This document shows positions 12,677 to 23,052 of a stretch of DNA of 64,000 nt, piece by piece. Below the pieces are notes generated by a model. The model did no database searches. It saw only the letters and a program-made list of their open reading frames with translations, and had not been told where the DNA came from. The DNA is from Escallonia rubra (taxonomy: Eukaryota > Streptophyta > Magnoliopsida > Escalloniales > Escalloniaceae), in NCBI GenBank assembly GCA_033065855.1, contig JAVXUO010002186.1, positions 186,001-250,000 of the forward strand, written 5' to 3'. A program made the position numbers and the translations under genes. The stretch's first letter is position 1. Every line of letters starts with the position of its first letter.

Positions 12677-12789
12677 TGTAACATCTCAAATTTTTATGCT
12701 GGTTTTACGATGAAAAAAAAACGAAATGCTGTAGATTAGAGGAAGCTGGGGGTTATAGTTTATGACACTTACCGACAAATTTATTTTAG

Positions 12790-13214
12790 AAACAATATGT
12801 GTGTGTATGGTGTGTTTCTTGAATGCATTAGCATGGGTTATATATATACATATATATGGGGATGCGAAATGGAAGTCGTGGGTTGCAAGGGGCTATCACT
12901 AACTTACTTCTCCGTGTGAAGAAGGGGACTGTGAGCGGTTGGATGTGCGGGTGAGAGCTTTGGGCTGTCATGGCTGAGAAACCGAGTGAAGGAAGTGGCA
13001 GCCATGGCTGCCGTGAGAAACGGAGGTGGCTGGGCAGCCATGGGCTACCATAGTGACATTTTTCTGTTCTTTGTGAGGGTGTGTAAAGCTGTGAAATGGT
13101 GAGGGAACGAAGCTGCCAAGGCGGCTAGTGTGTGTGTGTTTGTGAAGAGTGTAGTGTGTGCATCAAAAGAGTGTGACTGTGAAATGGAAAAGAGAAAGGC
13201 AGTAGCTATGTGCT

Positions 13215-13246
<32 letters not shown>

Positions 13247-13450
13247 CTGGGAGTGGAGTGGCTGCCAAGAAGGTAGGCAGTGTGTGCATGGTGAACACGC
13301 CAGTCGTGCAGTTTTGGTGCATGGGATTTTTGTGTATATGTGGGTTTTAGCTAGGTAGAGAGAGAGAGAGAGAAGAAGGGGGCAGCCATGGGCTGCCGTA
13401 GCTGAACCTACGAGTTGTGTTGGTGCATCTACAAATGGGTATGTGGGTGA
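12790..13450. repeat. GT-rich segment with GGCAGCCATGGCTGCC hairpins
   Basis: This lies within element X. Palindromes sit at about 13000 (GGCAGCCATGGCTGCCGT), 13034 (GCAGCCATGGGCTACC) and 13382 (GGCAGCCATGGGCTGCC), and a GT run at about 13216-13234. No protein is supported. Confidence 0.6.
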
Positions 13451-13460
13451 GTTAAAAAAA

Positions 13461-14385
13461 GGGAAAAGTGCATAAACTACCCTCGTGGTTTGGGTCAGTT
13501 GCAAAAAGACCCCTTCAGTTTCAAAAGTTGCAAGAAGACACATGTGATCGGAAAAGTGTTACATTCGACGGTTTCTGTAACGATTTAAAAAAATGTCTAA
13601 AATACCCATGTTTCAGTGCAGAGGGGCGACACCATCAGCCTGGCCAGACCCGCTGCACCTCCAGCCCTTCATTGCCGGGGCCTTCTCTCTCATCACAACT
13701 ACCCAGTCATGCCCGTCGCCGCCACACGTTCAAGCCCCGACTATGTGGTTATGGCGACCACAATAAGCGACGGCGGAATTAGGTGCAGCATGCGGTGAAC
13801 GAGAGCCGGCTCGCGGTCGTCGCAGTAGCTGATCAAAGGAACCGCGACAGGACCCCAATCTCTGACCTGAATGCTTTGAGTCCCCGGCCGGACACGAAGT
13901 TCCACTGCTTTACGGCGACGGTTGTCCCGTCTCTAAGGGTTCCTCTGTACACCGTGGCGGATGCGCCTCGACCTACAAGCAGCATGTCGTCGAAGTTTTT
14001 GGTGGCTGATTTGATCTCGGAGAGCGAGAATCGACGGCAGATTTGGTCCGGCAACCATTCGAACGGCAGTCTGTTCTTCCGAGATGGGTGGTGGACGTGG
14101 ATGCGGCCGGATCGGTGAGTGCTGCGACTAGGGTTTGGCTTGGTTGGATTGGGAAAGAAATTTGGGAGAGAGAAAGAAACTCAGGGCATTTTAGTCATTT
14201 TCTTACATTGGTTTTTTGTGAAACACACTTATGAGGAGCGTGGGCATCACATGCCGCTAATGTGGACGGTTTTTATAACGGTTGCAACATAATTAGCACC
14301 TTGGGTGTTCTTTTGCAACTTTTGTAATAGCAGGGGTCCTTTTGCAACTGACCCAAACCACGAGGTTGTTTTTTGCAATTTTCCC
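13461..14385. mobile_element. Pack-MULE carrying a kinase gene fragment
   Basis: The element is 925 bp and flanked by a perfect 9-bp target duplication, TTAAAAAAA, at 13452-13460 and 14386-14394. Its inverted ends start GGGAAAA and continue with the shared block CGTGGTTTGGGTCAGTTGCA (left, about 13484) and its reverse complement (right, about 14345-14364). Long inverted ends plus a 9-bp TSD are the hallmarks of Mutator-like elements. It has no transposase; its interior holds a captured receptor-kinase fragment (13833-14121, minus). It inserted into element X. Confidence 0.88.
13833..14121 (-). pseudogene. Captured CrRLK1L-type receptor kinase fragment
   Basis: Read on the minus strand, this encodes the start of a protein kinase domain. 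In order it shows a juxtamembrane stretch CRRFSLSEIKSATKNF, a glycine-rich loop VGRGASATVYRG (the usual GxGxxG is damaged: G-R-G-A-S-A), and the ATP-anchoring lysine in TVAVKQWN, then SGRGLKAFRSEIGVLSRF followed by a stop. SATKNF...GRGLKAFRSEI is the style of the FERONIA-related CrRLK1L family (known family pattern). The frame stays open upstream of the non-ATG start at 14054, to at least 14121. Only about 75-95 codons of an 800-residue receptor remain. It has no start, no catalytic HRD/DFG region and sits inside a Pack-MULE. It cannot encode an active kinase. Confidence 0.85.
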
Positions 14386-14676
14386 TTAAAAAAAAGGAAA
14401 GGGAGGAGAGACCCACTGCCGTGAGGCAGTGGGTGTGGAAGGGAATGCAGCTGGGTATGGGGAATCTTGTATGGGTTTGCAAGATGTCAAGAGCATCTGT
14501 GGGAGTGTAATGTGTGATTAGCAGAGTGTATATACATATATATAGGTTTGCATGAGTGGTTGGATGTGAGAGACTTATATTGGTATATTATGTACAGGTG
14601 TAATGAAAGAAGAAGTAAGAGACCCACTGCCATGAGGCAGTGGGCGTGTGAAGCAGATGCAAGTAGTGTAATGGTG
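14386..14676. repeat. Continuation of element X between nested insertions
   Basis: It contains two near-identical hairpins, CCCACTGCCGTGAGGCAGTGGG (14411-14432) and CCCACTGCCATGAGGCAGTGGG (14622-14643). Both have 9-bp arms. No gene is visible. Confidence 0.65.
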
Positions 14677-15084
14677 TGTTCCCAACCTATTCTGGCTGTA
14701 CCCAAAGGCCCTCTGTGGTCCCATTTTGCATGACACGCCTGCACAAGCAACAGTCAGCATTCAACGCTCACAACCGGTCAAAGCGTGCACGCTCAAGTCA
14801 CGTGCACTTCTTACATCTTCTACGTGACTTCGTCACCAAGAAACTCATCATTGTGCTATGCCGCATCACGCTTTGACCGTCGCACATCGCCTGTCGGCGC
14901 GCCATGACACTTGCCTAAGGAGGTTGGCCTTGGCCTCCCCCTTGGGGTCGGCCTCGGCCTTGGCATTCCCCTTGGGGTCGGCCTTGGCCTCCCCTTGAGG
15001 TTGGCCTTGGCCTTCCCCCAAGGGTTGGCCTTTAGCCTCCATCCTTGGCACCTTCACATCTCTTCAAGAGGCCTTGCATCCTCC

Positions 15085-15400
15085 GCGACCCGCCGTCGTC
15101 CAGGCGTCAACCCCGCGACCCCCGTCACCATTCGTCCGGACATCAACTCCGCGATCCCCATCGCCCGTCGTCCGGACGTCATCTCAGCGAGCCCCGTCGC
15201 CCGTCATCCGGACGTCAACTCCGCGACCCCCGTCGCCCGTCGTTCAGACGTCATCTCCGTGACCCCCGTCGTTCGGACGTCAACTCCGCGATCCCAGTCG
15301 TCCGTCATCCGGATGTCATCTCCGCGACCACGTCGCCCAGACTTCACTTCGCGACCCCAGTCGCCCGGACGTCATCTCTGCGACCTCCGTCGCCGGCGTC
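15085..15400 (+). repeat. 36-bp tandem repeat in E1 5' LTR
   Basis: Degenerate units of about 36 bp with the core CGGACGTCAACTCCGCGACC followed by CCCGTCGCCCGTCGT. ACGTC and CGACCCC recur throughout. The same array occurs in the 3' LTR at about 21490-21790 and in inverse sense in E2 (40780-40960). Confidence 0.85.
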
Positions 15401-15639
15401 TGGGCGTCGCACTCCAACACTCCGTCGCGCCCGTGCGTCGTGCCGCTGATACAGCCGTGCGCCCAGGCTCTCTATCAAACTATCGTGCCCCTGGCACCTT
15501 ACTCACTTCATCGTGCCCATGCACCATAATCATGTTACATGCCCCTCGGGCACCACACTCATTCATCATACCATGCGCACCCTGCCTTGGTAATGGAACA
15601 TGCTTCAACCCACTCTCTGGAGTGTACATCATCCTGCGG

Positions 15640-16300
15640 GGATAGGCGACTCCTCCGGGACACTATCTCCGCCAGGGAGCTCTTCAACTTCCATTCCGCC
15701 AGGTAGAGGGCTCCTCCGGCATGCTACCTTGGCCAGTCGGGTAGACGGCTCCTTCGGGATGCTACCTTGACATGCTCCAAGTGCTCCGGCACAAGGACTC
15801 ACCCGCGGGGATAGGCGACTCCTCCGGGACACTATCTCCGTCAGGGAGCTCTTCAATTCCCTTTCTACCAGGTAGACGGCTCCTCCGGGATGCTACCTCA
15901 GCCAGTTGGGTAAACGGCTCCTTCGGGATGCTACCTTGACATGCTCCGAGTGTTCCGGCACAAGGACTCACCCGTGGAGATAGGCGACTCCGCCGGGCAC
16001 TATCTCTGCTAGGGAGCTCTTCAACTCCTCTTTCGCCAGGTAGACGGCTCTTCCGGGATGCTACCTTGATGCGCTCTGAGTGGTTCGGCACAAGGACTCA
16101 CTCGCGGGGATATGCAACTCCTCCGGGACACTATCTTTGCCAGGGAGCTCTAAGTGCTCCGGCACGAAGACTCCCTTTCTGCCAGATAGACGGCTCCTCC
16201 GGGATGCTACCTTGGCTGGCCAGGTAGACGGCTCCTCCGGGATGCTACCTCGGCCTGCGGAAAAGGTGACTCCTCCGGGACACTATCTCCACCAGGGTGC
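15640..16300 (+). repeat. 170-bp tandem repeat in E1 5' LTR
   Basis: Three units with GGGAGCTCTTCAA at about 15674, 15845 and 16012 (spacing about 170 bp). Each unit contains GGCTCC(T/C)CCGGGATGCTACC-like subrepeats and TGCTCCGGCACAAGGACTC, so the array is a repeat of repeats. Partial units continue to about 16300. E2 carries three matching units in each LTR. Confidence 0.88.
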
Positions 16301-16691
16301 CTACGTGACTGGCCTATGTGCTCCGGCACTGGGGGCTTGCGTCGGCACCCCTAGGGACTATGACCCCCGGGTCACTCCGAGACGGGAGCAGGTCTTCAGA
16401 GGGCATCGCGCCTAGTTCACCTGGCAGTTGAGCGTCGGGTCTTCCCCACCGCTGCCAGGCCTGTGGGACTCCGTAAGGGCTTGGATTGGAGGCTAGATCA
16501 AGCGGTTCTCTGGCCACACCGACGTTGTGGGAGCCAGTCTTTCCAGACAGACAGAGCGACGCTGTGAAGAGCAGGCCGAGTGAATATGCGATCCGACAAT
16601 CCGTGGAGCACCGACACCTGTGGACCCCCCGATGATGTGTCACTCCTAGGGAGCACCACGTGTCGGTTAATGACATCATCATCTCAATCTC

Positions 16692-16699
16692 TATAAATA
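16692..16699 (+). promoter_or_regulatory. TATA box of E1 5' LTR
   Basis: The sequence TATAAATA lies in the context TCTCTATAAATAGAGG. The same box is present in all four LTRs of the family (22740, and in inverse sense 39513-39521 and 44735-44743). Transcription would start about 30 bp downstream and define the R region. Confidence 0.75.
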
Positions 16700-17039
16700 G
16701 AGGTCTTGAGAATTTATTCGAAAGGTTGGACATTTTCAGAACATATTTCACTTTCTCACTCTAGAATTCTAGAGAGAGAAACATACAAGACCCTTTGACT
16801 CTGGACCTAAGCATTGGACTGTGACTGTCGTCGTGTATTCATCATTTCATCCTGCGCCATCGCCCTTGCAGCACTGTCACCCGCATGCTCTGTCTGGGAA
16901 GCCCTTGGTCTAAGCCCTTGGTCTCTGCCCTTGTTCCACCCTTGTTGTATCCTACATCAACATACTTGGAAGCTGACTCGGACTGCAGCCTTTGTGGCAC
17001 CTCCACGTAGGTACAAACTCACTTTCTTTGGCATCATTT

Positions 17040-17056
17040 TACGACTCTGATGGGGA
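17040..17056 (+). other. Degraded primer-binding site of E1
   Basis: It sits three bases after the LTR end and reads TACGACTCTGATGGGGA. The matching site of E2 is TGGCGACTTCGCTGGGGA and starts with the expected TGG. The E1 version has lost the GG next to the first T, which should weaken tRNA priming. I could not assign the tRNA. Confidence 0.6.
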
Positions 17057-17102
17057 GGTGAGCATCGTATTGCAGTCTGTCCATCTTTCACACTCAATCT
17101 CC

Positions 17103-18460
17103 ATGCCTAGACAACAAAGAGTTACGAGGGCTACCAGCTAAGGCCATATCCATACCGTGCAAGAAGAGGACCACTCGGGTGAACAAGAGGGGACCAGTGT
17201 CGTGCATCTCCAAGACCAGCCACCAGCTACCGCACCTGACATACAAGTTGCAGTCAATGCGGCCATCCAGTAGTTTTTGCCCACTATAACCACTCTTATG
17301 ACAGCCATGACGGAAATGCAAAATCAATCCAAGTCTTGACTTCACAAAAACCGACTTCCCGAAGCCTTAGAGCTCTGCACCTTGTGCCCATTACTCACCC
17401 CGTGTTATCCCAAGCTCCAGGTTTGACCTCTCCTGCTCATATCCAACCTTCAGAGCCTGGGTTAGTTTTGGACATTGCTCAGGTCCCAGTGTCGCAACCA
17501 CCGCTGCCTTGGTCCTCTGGGCCCTCGACAGTAGGACTCGCGGCACCTCAGCCCCCGGCGCCACGCCTTACCCTTGCTCGGAGCACTTCGGAGACTCACG
17601 AATCTATTGAGATGGAGCCTAACCCGAACATAACCAGCCGAAACCTAAACACAAGTCATTCCCCCGGCTTACTCCAGTCGATCTTTCCTGACGACTGGCC
17701 TCCAGCAGCTGACACTACCCATATGCAAACCATGCCCCAACAAGTTTCTCCCTATCACCAACCCCTCTTTACCATCGTCATCCCCTCAATGCCTCAGGTT
17801 GCACCGTCTAGGGGCTCTGATGCCCGGATCATCCTGATAGGGCACAAACCCTCACATGTGTCGTACGTCACCGAGCATGACTTAGATGCCTTACTTCACC
17901 GTCTCAAATAATCATCCTCACCTCACTCCCCCTCTAAGCTGTCAGGCCTTGCTCCCTACTCTGGCAGCCTTGCTACCAAGCCTTACCCCGTCAAGTACAA
18001 GCAACCATCCTTCACCTTGTTCAACGGCAAAGAAGGCAACGCCTGCGAGCACCTCACCCGTTTTGCTGCACGACGCACCTATGACTCGGTCGGTCCGTCA
18101 AAGACCCCAAAGCCCCAACCTCATATTGCCTTGGCCGCGACGATGGAAGCAGCCAGTAACGACGACAACAACCGCAAGCGTCAGTCCCAAGGAAGGGACG
18201 GGCGGCCTGACAAGAGAGGGCAGCCAATGCCTACCCCGGAATACCCGTGTGACTTGAAGACTGTTAGAACTCTCCTCGAGGCATGGATCGACGACAATGC
18301 CATAACCCTGCCCAATGTCGACACTGAACCTACCCTGGAAGACTTAGCCCGTCACAACTACTGCCCCTATCATCGGAAGGTCGGTCACGACCTCAAGTGG
18401 TGCAGGGGCCTCAAGTTTGTCTTCGCCCACAAGATTGCGTCTGGAGAGCTCAAACTCTAA
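17103..18460 (+). pseudogene. E1 gag remnant (Ty3-type)
   Basis: A likely start is ATG at 17103 (MPRQQRVTRATS then a stop). After at least one frameshift near 17330, a long frame runs from 17336 to 18460 with a single in-frame TAA at 17909-17911. The second half contains KPYPVKYKQPSFTLFNGKEG and HLTRFAA, the usual entry to the Ty3 gag capsid region. It then jumps directly to a basic linker (NRKRQSQGRDGRPDKRG), so the capsid core seems deleted. The end holds YCPYHRKVGHDLKWC, a C-X2-H-X4-H-X4-C zinc-knuckle-like motif, then CRGLKFVFAHKIASGEL. Gag would package element RNA in the cytoplasm; this copy cannot make a complete one. Nothing of pol follows. Confidence 0.8.
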
Positions 18461-18595
18461 GTACGGGACATATGACCCACCCGACCAAGCCTTGGCATGC
18501 CTTAGTGCATTTTCCACACTTGTAATTTTTTTGTTCATTTTATAAGTTTCCATGTACGTCATACCTATGTATCAAGGCATGCTGCCTATCCTTCG

Positions 18596-21087
18596 TTGTC
18601 AATGAAGTTACATTTTCCAGACTTAGAAATTTTTCAAGCTACATTGCTCTTACACAAGTCTATTGACATCACCCTTCATGCCATCACCCACTCCCTTGGG
18701 GGCTTCACCCCTTCCCAATCCCTTCGCCCTCACTTTGCAACGAATTGGTACATGGTGCGCGGGGTGGCTCGAGCTGCGCTACTACGGTCGCATTATCATC
18801 CTTCATTTACTTTTCTTGACACTTGGAAAAAAAAATTCATTTTTTTTCGCGGCCGGTCATTGATGATCACCCGCAGCTGTCCCCCTTGGCACCCTTGTTT
18901 GAGCTCAACACTTAGAAAAATTTTGTAAATTTTTTTTCACCCCTACATTCTATACTCCTTCCAACACTCAAGAAAGCTTCTCAACACTTAGAAAATTTTC
19001 AAAAAAAAATTCTCACTCCCTTCGCCCTCCTCCCTCTCACCCTGCCTGCTCGTGGTCGGACACTACTCCTCACCCTCATTCTATACTTAGAAAGTTTTTC
19101 ATCTTCCCCACTACTCCCAACATACATGCTCTCATCACTCTCCCTCTCACATTTTCCTCTCCTCCCTCACCATCCAACACCCCATCATCCTTTCCCCACT
19201 TCATACACAACTTCATTCTCTTTCTTATGGAAAATTTTTCATCTCCCATCTAACTCCTCTCTTTCTCTTCTCGTGCATTATGAAAATTTTCATTGGGGGA
19301 TTCTCTTCTTAGAGATGCCAAAAAAAAATTTATTATTTAATTAAATTGAATTTCAAATTTCAAATTCAGCTGGGCAGAGCTCTACCCGCGCTCTCGGAAC
19401 CGCTCCGACTCGTGACCCTCGCCCCCTCTTTCTCTCTGCGCCCAGCTCCCCGACCTGAAATTGACCTACCCGACCAACCACACCCGCATCATCCCCTAAA
19501 CCCTAACCCTAATTTCCTCATCTTCTCTATCTCTTTCTTGCGCAGCCACCACCCTCATCTTCTCCTTGCGGCGCCGCATCTCGACCTCGGCCGGTAGCCC
19601 CCCCTCGCCGACGCCGACCCCCCTACCCACCTTCCATCCACTCTCTCATCCCTTCTCTCCCCCACCCCTCCTTCCCCCCTCGGCCTCGCGCCGTGACACC
19701 CCGCCGTCGCCGCCCCCTTCTTGCCATTCCATTTCCCTTTTCCTCCATTGCCGACCCAAGCTCGGCCACCTCTCTCTCTCCTCCATTGGCCTTGGCCTCC
19801 CACCCCCTCCCCTAGGCTGACCCCGCCCCCTCCTTCCCCGCCTCCCCTTCCCCCTCGGCCTCGCGCCGCCACCAGCCTCCCCCTTAATTTCTTCCCTCCT
19901 CCCCCTTCCTTTCCGCCCACCCCTCGGCCTCGGCCCCCCGCCCCCATCCCCCTCGGCCTCGGCCTACCTCCCCCATTCCCCTCGGCCTCGGCCTACCTCA
20001 CCCATTCCCCATTCATCTTCCCCCTTACCTCTCTTCTCCCCCTTCCCCCACACCGCGCCCACACTTCGGCCTCGGCCGGCCGTAGCAACCCCGCTGTCGC
20101 CGCACCTTCTTTTTCTCCCTTCTCCTTTCTTCTTTCCCCATCTCCTCTTCGGCCAACTTCACCCATGCCGAGGCCACCCTCCTTCCCCGCCGAGGCCGAC
20201 CCTTACGCCACACCCAAGGCCGAGGCCGACCCTTCCCCTTCTTTAACCTTCGGCCTTCATCCTCCTCCCCCTCCCTTCACCTTCGGCCACCATCAAGGCC
20301 ACCCATTTTGGCCTTCCCAAAGCCATGGCCATCACCTTCAAGAACCTCTCCATCCCTTCTTTCCCTTCACCGCCTTCGGCCTACACACATTCACTCAACG
20401 GCTGACAACCATCACAACCATCCTCACAAGCATGCACAAGAAAAAAAACTCATCATGACGACCAACGCGCGCCCCCCTCCACAACTTCTTCACTTTAGTC
20501 ACAACACCCAAGTCCACCCCATCACCTTTGACCTTCACATCATGGTCCACATCCAAGGCCGGCAACTTAAAAAAAATAATAATTTACAACATAGACAGAC
20601 ATGCATTGCCCGCGCCCATGCGCCCGACATGGACTGCCCCTGCATCGCGACGCCCTAACGTGCCTTCATCGCGCCCCGTATCACGACGTCCCTGACATCA
20701 ACATCCTTGGTAGGTGGTGCGCTAGGCAGCTCGAACCACTTACTCCTACACGTTGTCTAATGCTTGTCGCCAACACCTGGACACCGTCTCCGCGACCCCC
20801 GTTGCCAGCACCCCGGCGCCGACTCTGCGACCCCCGTTGCCATCAGCCAAGCGCCGTTTCTGTGACCCCTGTCACCCGCGCCCCAGCGCCCTATCATCAT
20901 GCCCTTGCCTCAACACCCAAGCATCCCAAGGCTTTCGTAGGTGGTGCATGAGGTGGCTCGAGCCACCTACTCTTCATCATCATCATGCATTGACAACGTA
21001 AACAACTCGCCGGCCAAACAACATAAAAATCAAGCAAAGTGTTTATGCGTGCGTGCCCGCTCAGGTATCCCCTCCGAGCACACCACA
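18596..21087 (+). other. E1 internal non-coding region
   Basis: It starts with a block shared with E2 (ATTTTCCAGACTTAGAAA; GTGGCTCGAGC). Next come short repeats of ACACTTAGAAAA...TTTTTT type (18800-19110), then a C/T-rich stretch (19380-20440) with almost no G runs on this strand. Proline-rich frames in that stretch (for example 19721-20458) look compositional. It includes AACCCTAACCCTAA at about 19500, only about two telomere-type units. Codes such as GGCCGAGGCCGACC recur. No pol domain is recognisable. Confidence 0.65.
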
Positions 21088-21096
21088 AGTAGGGGG
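21088..21096 (+). other. Polypurine tract of E1
   Basis: AGTAGGGGG lies a few bases before the 3' LTR start at 21101. E2 has the matching GCAGGGGG on its strand at about 41697-41704. It is the expected primer for second-strand synthesis. Confidence 0.65.
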
Positions 21097-21100
21097 CTTA

Positions 21101-23052
21101 TGTTCTCAACCTATTCCGGTCGTATCCAAAGGTCCACTGTGGTCCCATTTGGCATGACACGTCCGCACAAGTAACAGTCAGCATCCAACACTCACAACCG
21201 GTACGCTCAAGTCACGTGCACTTCTTACTTCTTCTACGTGACTTCGTCACCAAGAAACTCATCATTGTGTGACACCGCATCATGCTTTGACCGTCGCCCA
21301 TCGGTGCACCATGACACTTGCCCAAGGAGGTTGGCCTTGGCCTCCCCCTTGGGGTCGGCCTCGGCCTTGGCCTTCCCCTTGGGGTTGGCCTCAGCCTTGG
21401 CCTTTCCCTTGATGTTGGCCTTGGCCTTCCCCCAAGGGTTGGCCTTTGGCCTCCATCCTTGGCACCTTCACTTCTCTTTAAGAGGCGTTGCATCCTCCGC
21501 AACCCCCGTCACCTGTCGTTCGGACGTCAACTCCGCGACCCCCGTCGCCCTTCGTCCAGACGTCATCTCTGCGACCCCCGTTGCCCGTCGTCCGGACGTC
21601 AACTCTGTGACCCCCGTCGTCCAGATGTCATCTCTGCGACAACGTCACCCAGACTTCACTCCGCGACCCCAGTCGCCCGAACGTCACTCCGCAAACCCGT
21701 CGCCCGTCGTCCGAATGTCGCCCGCGCCCGCGTGCAAACTCCACGACGCTCGTCGTCCGGACGTCGTCTCCACGACCCCCGTCGCTGGCGTCGTACTCCA
21801 ACATTCTACCGCGCCCGTGAGCCATTCCGCTGATACAACCGTGCCCCCAGGCTCTCTGTCACACTACCATGCCCCCGGCACCTTACTCACTTCATCGCGC
21901 CCATGCGCCACAATCATGTTACATGCCCCTCGAGCACCACACTCATTCATCACACCATGCACACCCTGCCTTAGTCATGGAACATGCTTCAACCCACTCT
22001 CCGGAGTGTACATCATCCTGCGGGGATAGGCGACTCCTCCGGGATACTATCTCCGCCAGGGAGCTCTTCAACTCCCCTTCCGCCAGGTAGACGGCTCCTC
22101 CGGGATGCTACCTCGGCCAGTCGGGTAGAAGACTCCTCCGGGATGCTACCTTGACGAGCTCTGAGTGCTCCGGCACAAGGACTCACCCACGGGGATAGAC
22201 GACTCCTCCGGGACACTATCTTTGCCAGGGAGCTCTAAGTGCTTTAGCACGAAGACTCCCCTTTCTGCCAGGTAGACGGCTCCTCCAGGATGCCACCTCG
22301 GCCTACAGAATATGCGACTCCTCCGGGACACTATCTCTGCCAGGGTGCCTGCGTGACTAGCCTACGTGCTCCGGCACTGGAGGCTTGCGTTGGCGCCCCT
22401 AGGGACTATGACACCTAGGTCACTCTGAGACGAGAGCAGGTCTTCAGAGGGTATCACGCCTAGTTCACCTGGCAGTTGGGCGTCGTGTCTTCCCCACCAC
22501 TGCTAGGCCTGTGAGACTCCGCAAGGGCTTGGATTGGAGGCTAGATCAAGGGGTTTTCTGGCCACACCGACGTTGTGGGAACCAGTCTTTCCCGACAGAG
22601 AGAGCGACACTGTGAGGAACATGCCGGGTGAATATGTAATCTGACAGTCCGTGGAGCACCGGCACCCGTGGACCCCCTCATGATGTGTCACTCCCGGGGA
22701 GTGCCACGTGTCGGTTAATGACATCATCATCTCAATCTCTATAAATAGAGGTCTTGAGAAAAGGTTGGACATTTTTAGAACATATTTCACTTTCTCACTC
22801 TAGAATTTCAGAGAGAGAAACATACAAGACCCTGACTCTAGACCTAAGCATCGGACTGTGACTGTTGTCAAGTATTCATCCTGTGCCATTGCCCTCGCAA
22901 CACTGTTACCCTCAGGCTCTGTCTGGGAAGCCCTTGGTCTCTGCCCTTGTTCCACCCTTGCTGTGTCTTACATCAACATACTTGTAAGCTGACTCGGACT
23001 GCAACCTTTGTGGCACCTCCACGTAGGTACGAACCCACTTTCTTTGGCATCA
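21101..23052 (+). repeat. E1 3' LTR
   Basis: 1952 bp. Same order of parts as the 5' LTR but with only about one 170-bp unit (GGGAGCTCTTCAA near 22059) and a shorter 36-bp array (21490-21790). TATA is at 22740-22747. It ends GGCATCA at 23052, followed by TTGTG. Confidence 0.88.
22740..22747 (+). promoter_or_regulatory. TATA box of E1 3' LTR
   Basis: TATAAATA in the same context as 16692. It could drive read-out transcription towards 23053 and beyond. Confidence 0.7.

Larger units (their letters stand above)
14677..17036 (+). repeat. E1 5' LTR
   Basis: A 2360-bp LTR. In order it holds a GGCC-rich tandem zone (14915-15040, units like GGCCTTGGCCTCCCCCTTGG), a 36-bp tandem array (about 15085-15400), a 170-bp tandem array (about 15640-16080 plus partial units to about 16300), a TATA box (16692) and an R/U5 end reaching GGCATCA. 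It is longer than the 3' LTR mainly because it keeps three 170-bp units against about one. Confidence 0.88.
14677..23052 (+). mobile_element. LTR retroelement E1 (non-autonomous, broken gag)
   Basis: The element is 8.4 kb with two related LTRs (14677-17036 and 21101-23052). Both begin TGTT(C)CCAACCTATTC and end GGCATCA. Flanking 5-mers are TGGTG (left) and TTGTG (right), a target duplication with one change. Internally there is a degraded primer site (17040-17056), a gag remnant with stops (17103-18460), then about 2.6 kb of non-coding, pyrimidine-rich sequence and a polypurine tract (about 21088-21096). No protease, RT or integrase is found, so it depends on another element. It is inserted in element X. 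E2 at 39182-46830 is a relative. Confidence 0.9.

Noticed and set aside
17094..17345. 83-codon minus-strand frame at the start of the E1 internal region
   Set aside because: Antisense to the gag start; no domain.
19494..19514. Telomere-like AACCCTAACCCTAA
   Set aside because: Only about two units, inside E1 and partly present in E2; it may be a telo-box-like promoter motif but not a telomere or interstitial array.
19721..20458. Long proline-rich reading frame (245 codons) in E1
   Set aside because: It lies in an extremely C/T-rich, low-G region; any frame stays open. No domain, and no agreement in frame with E2.
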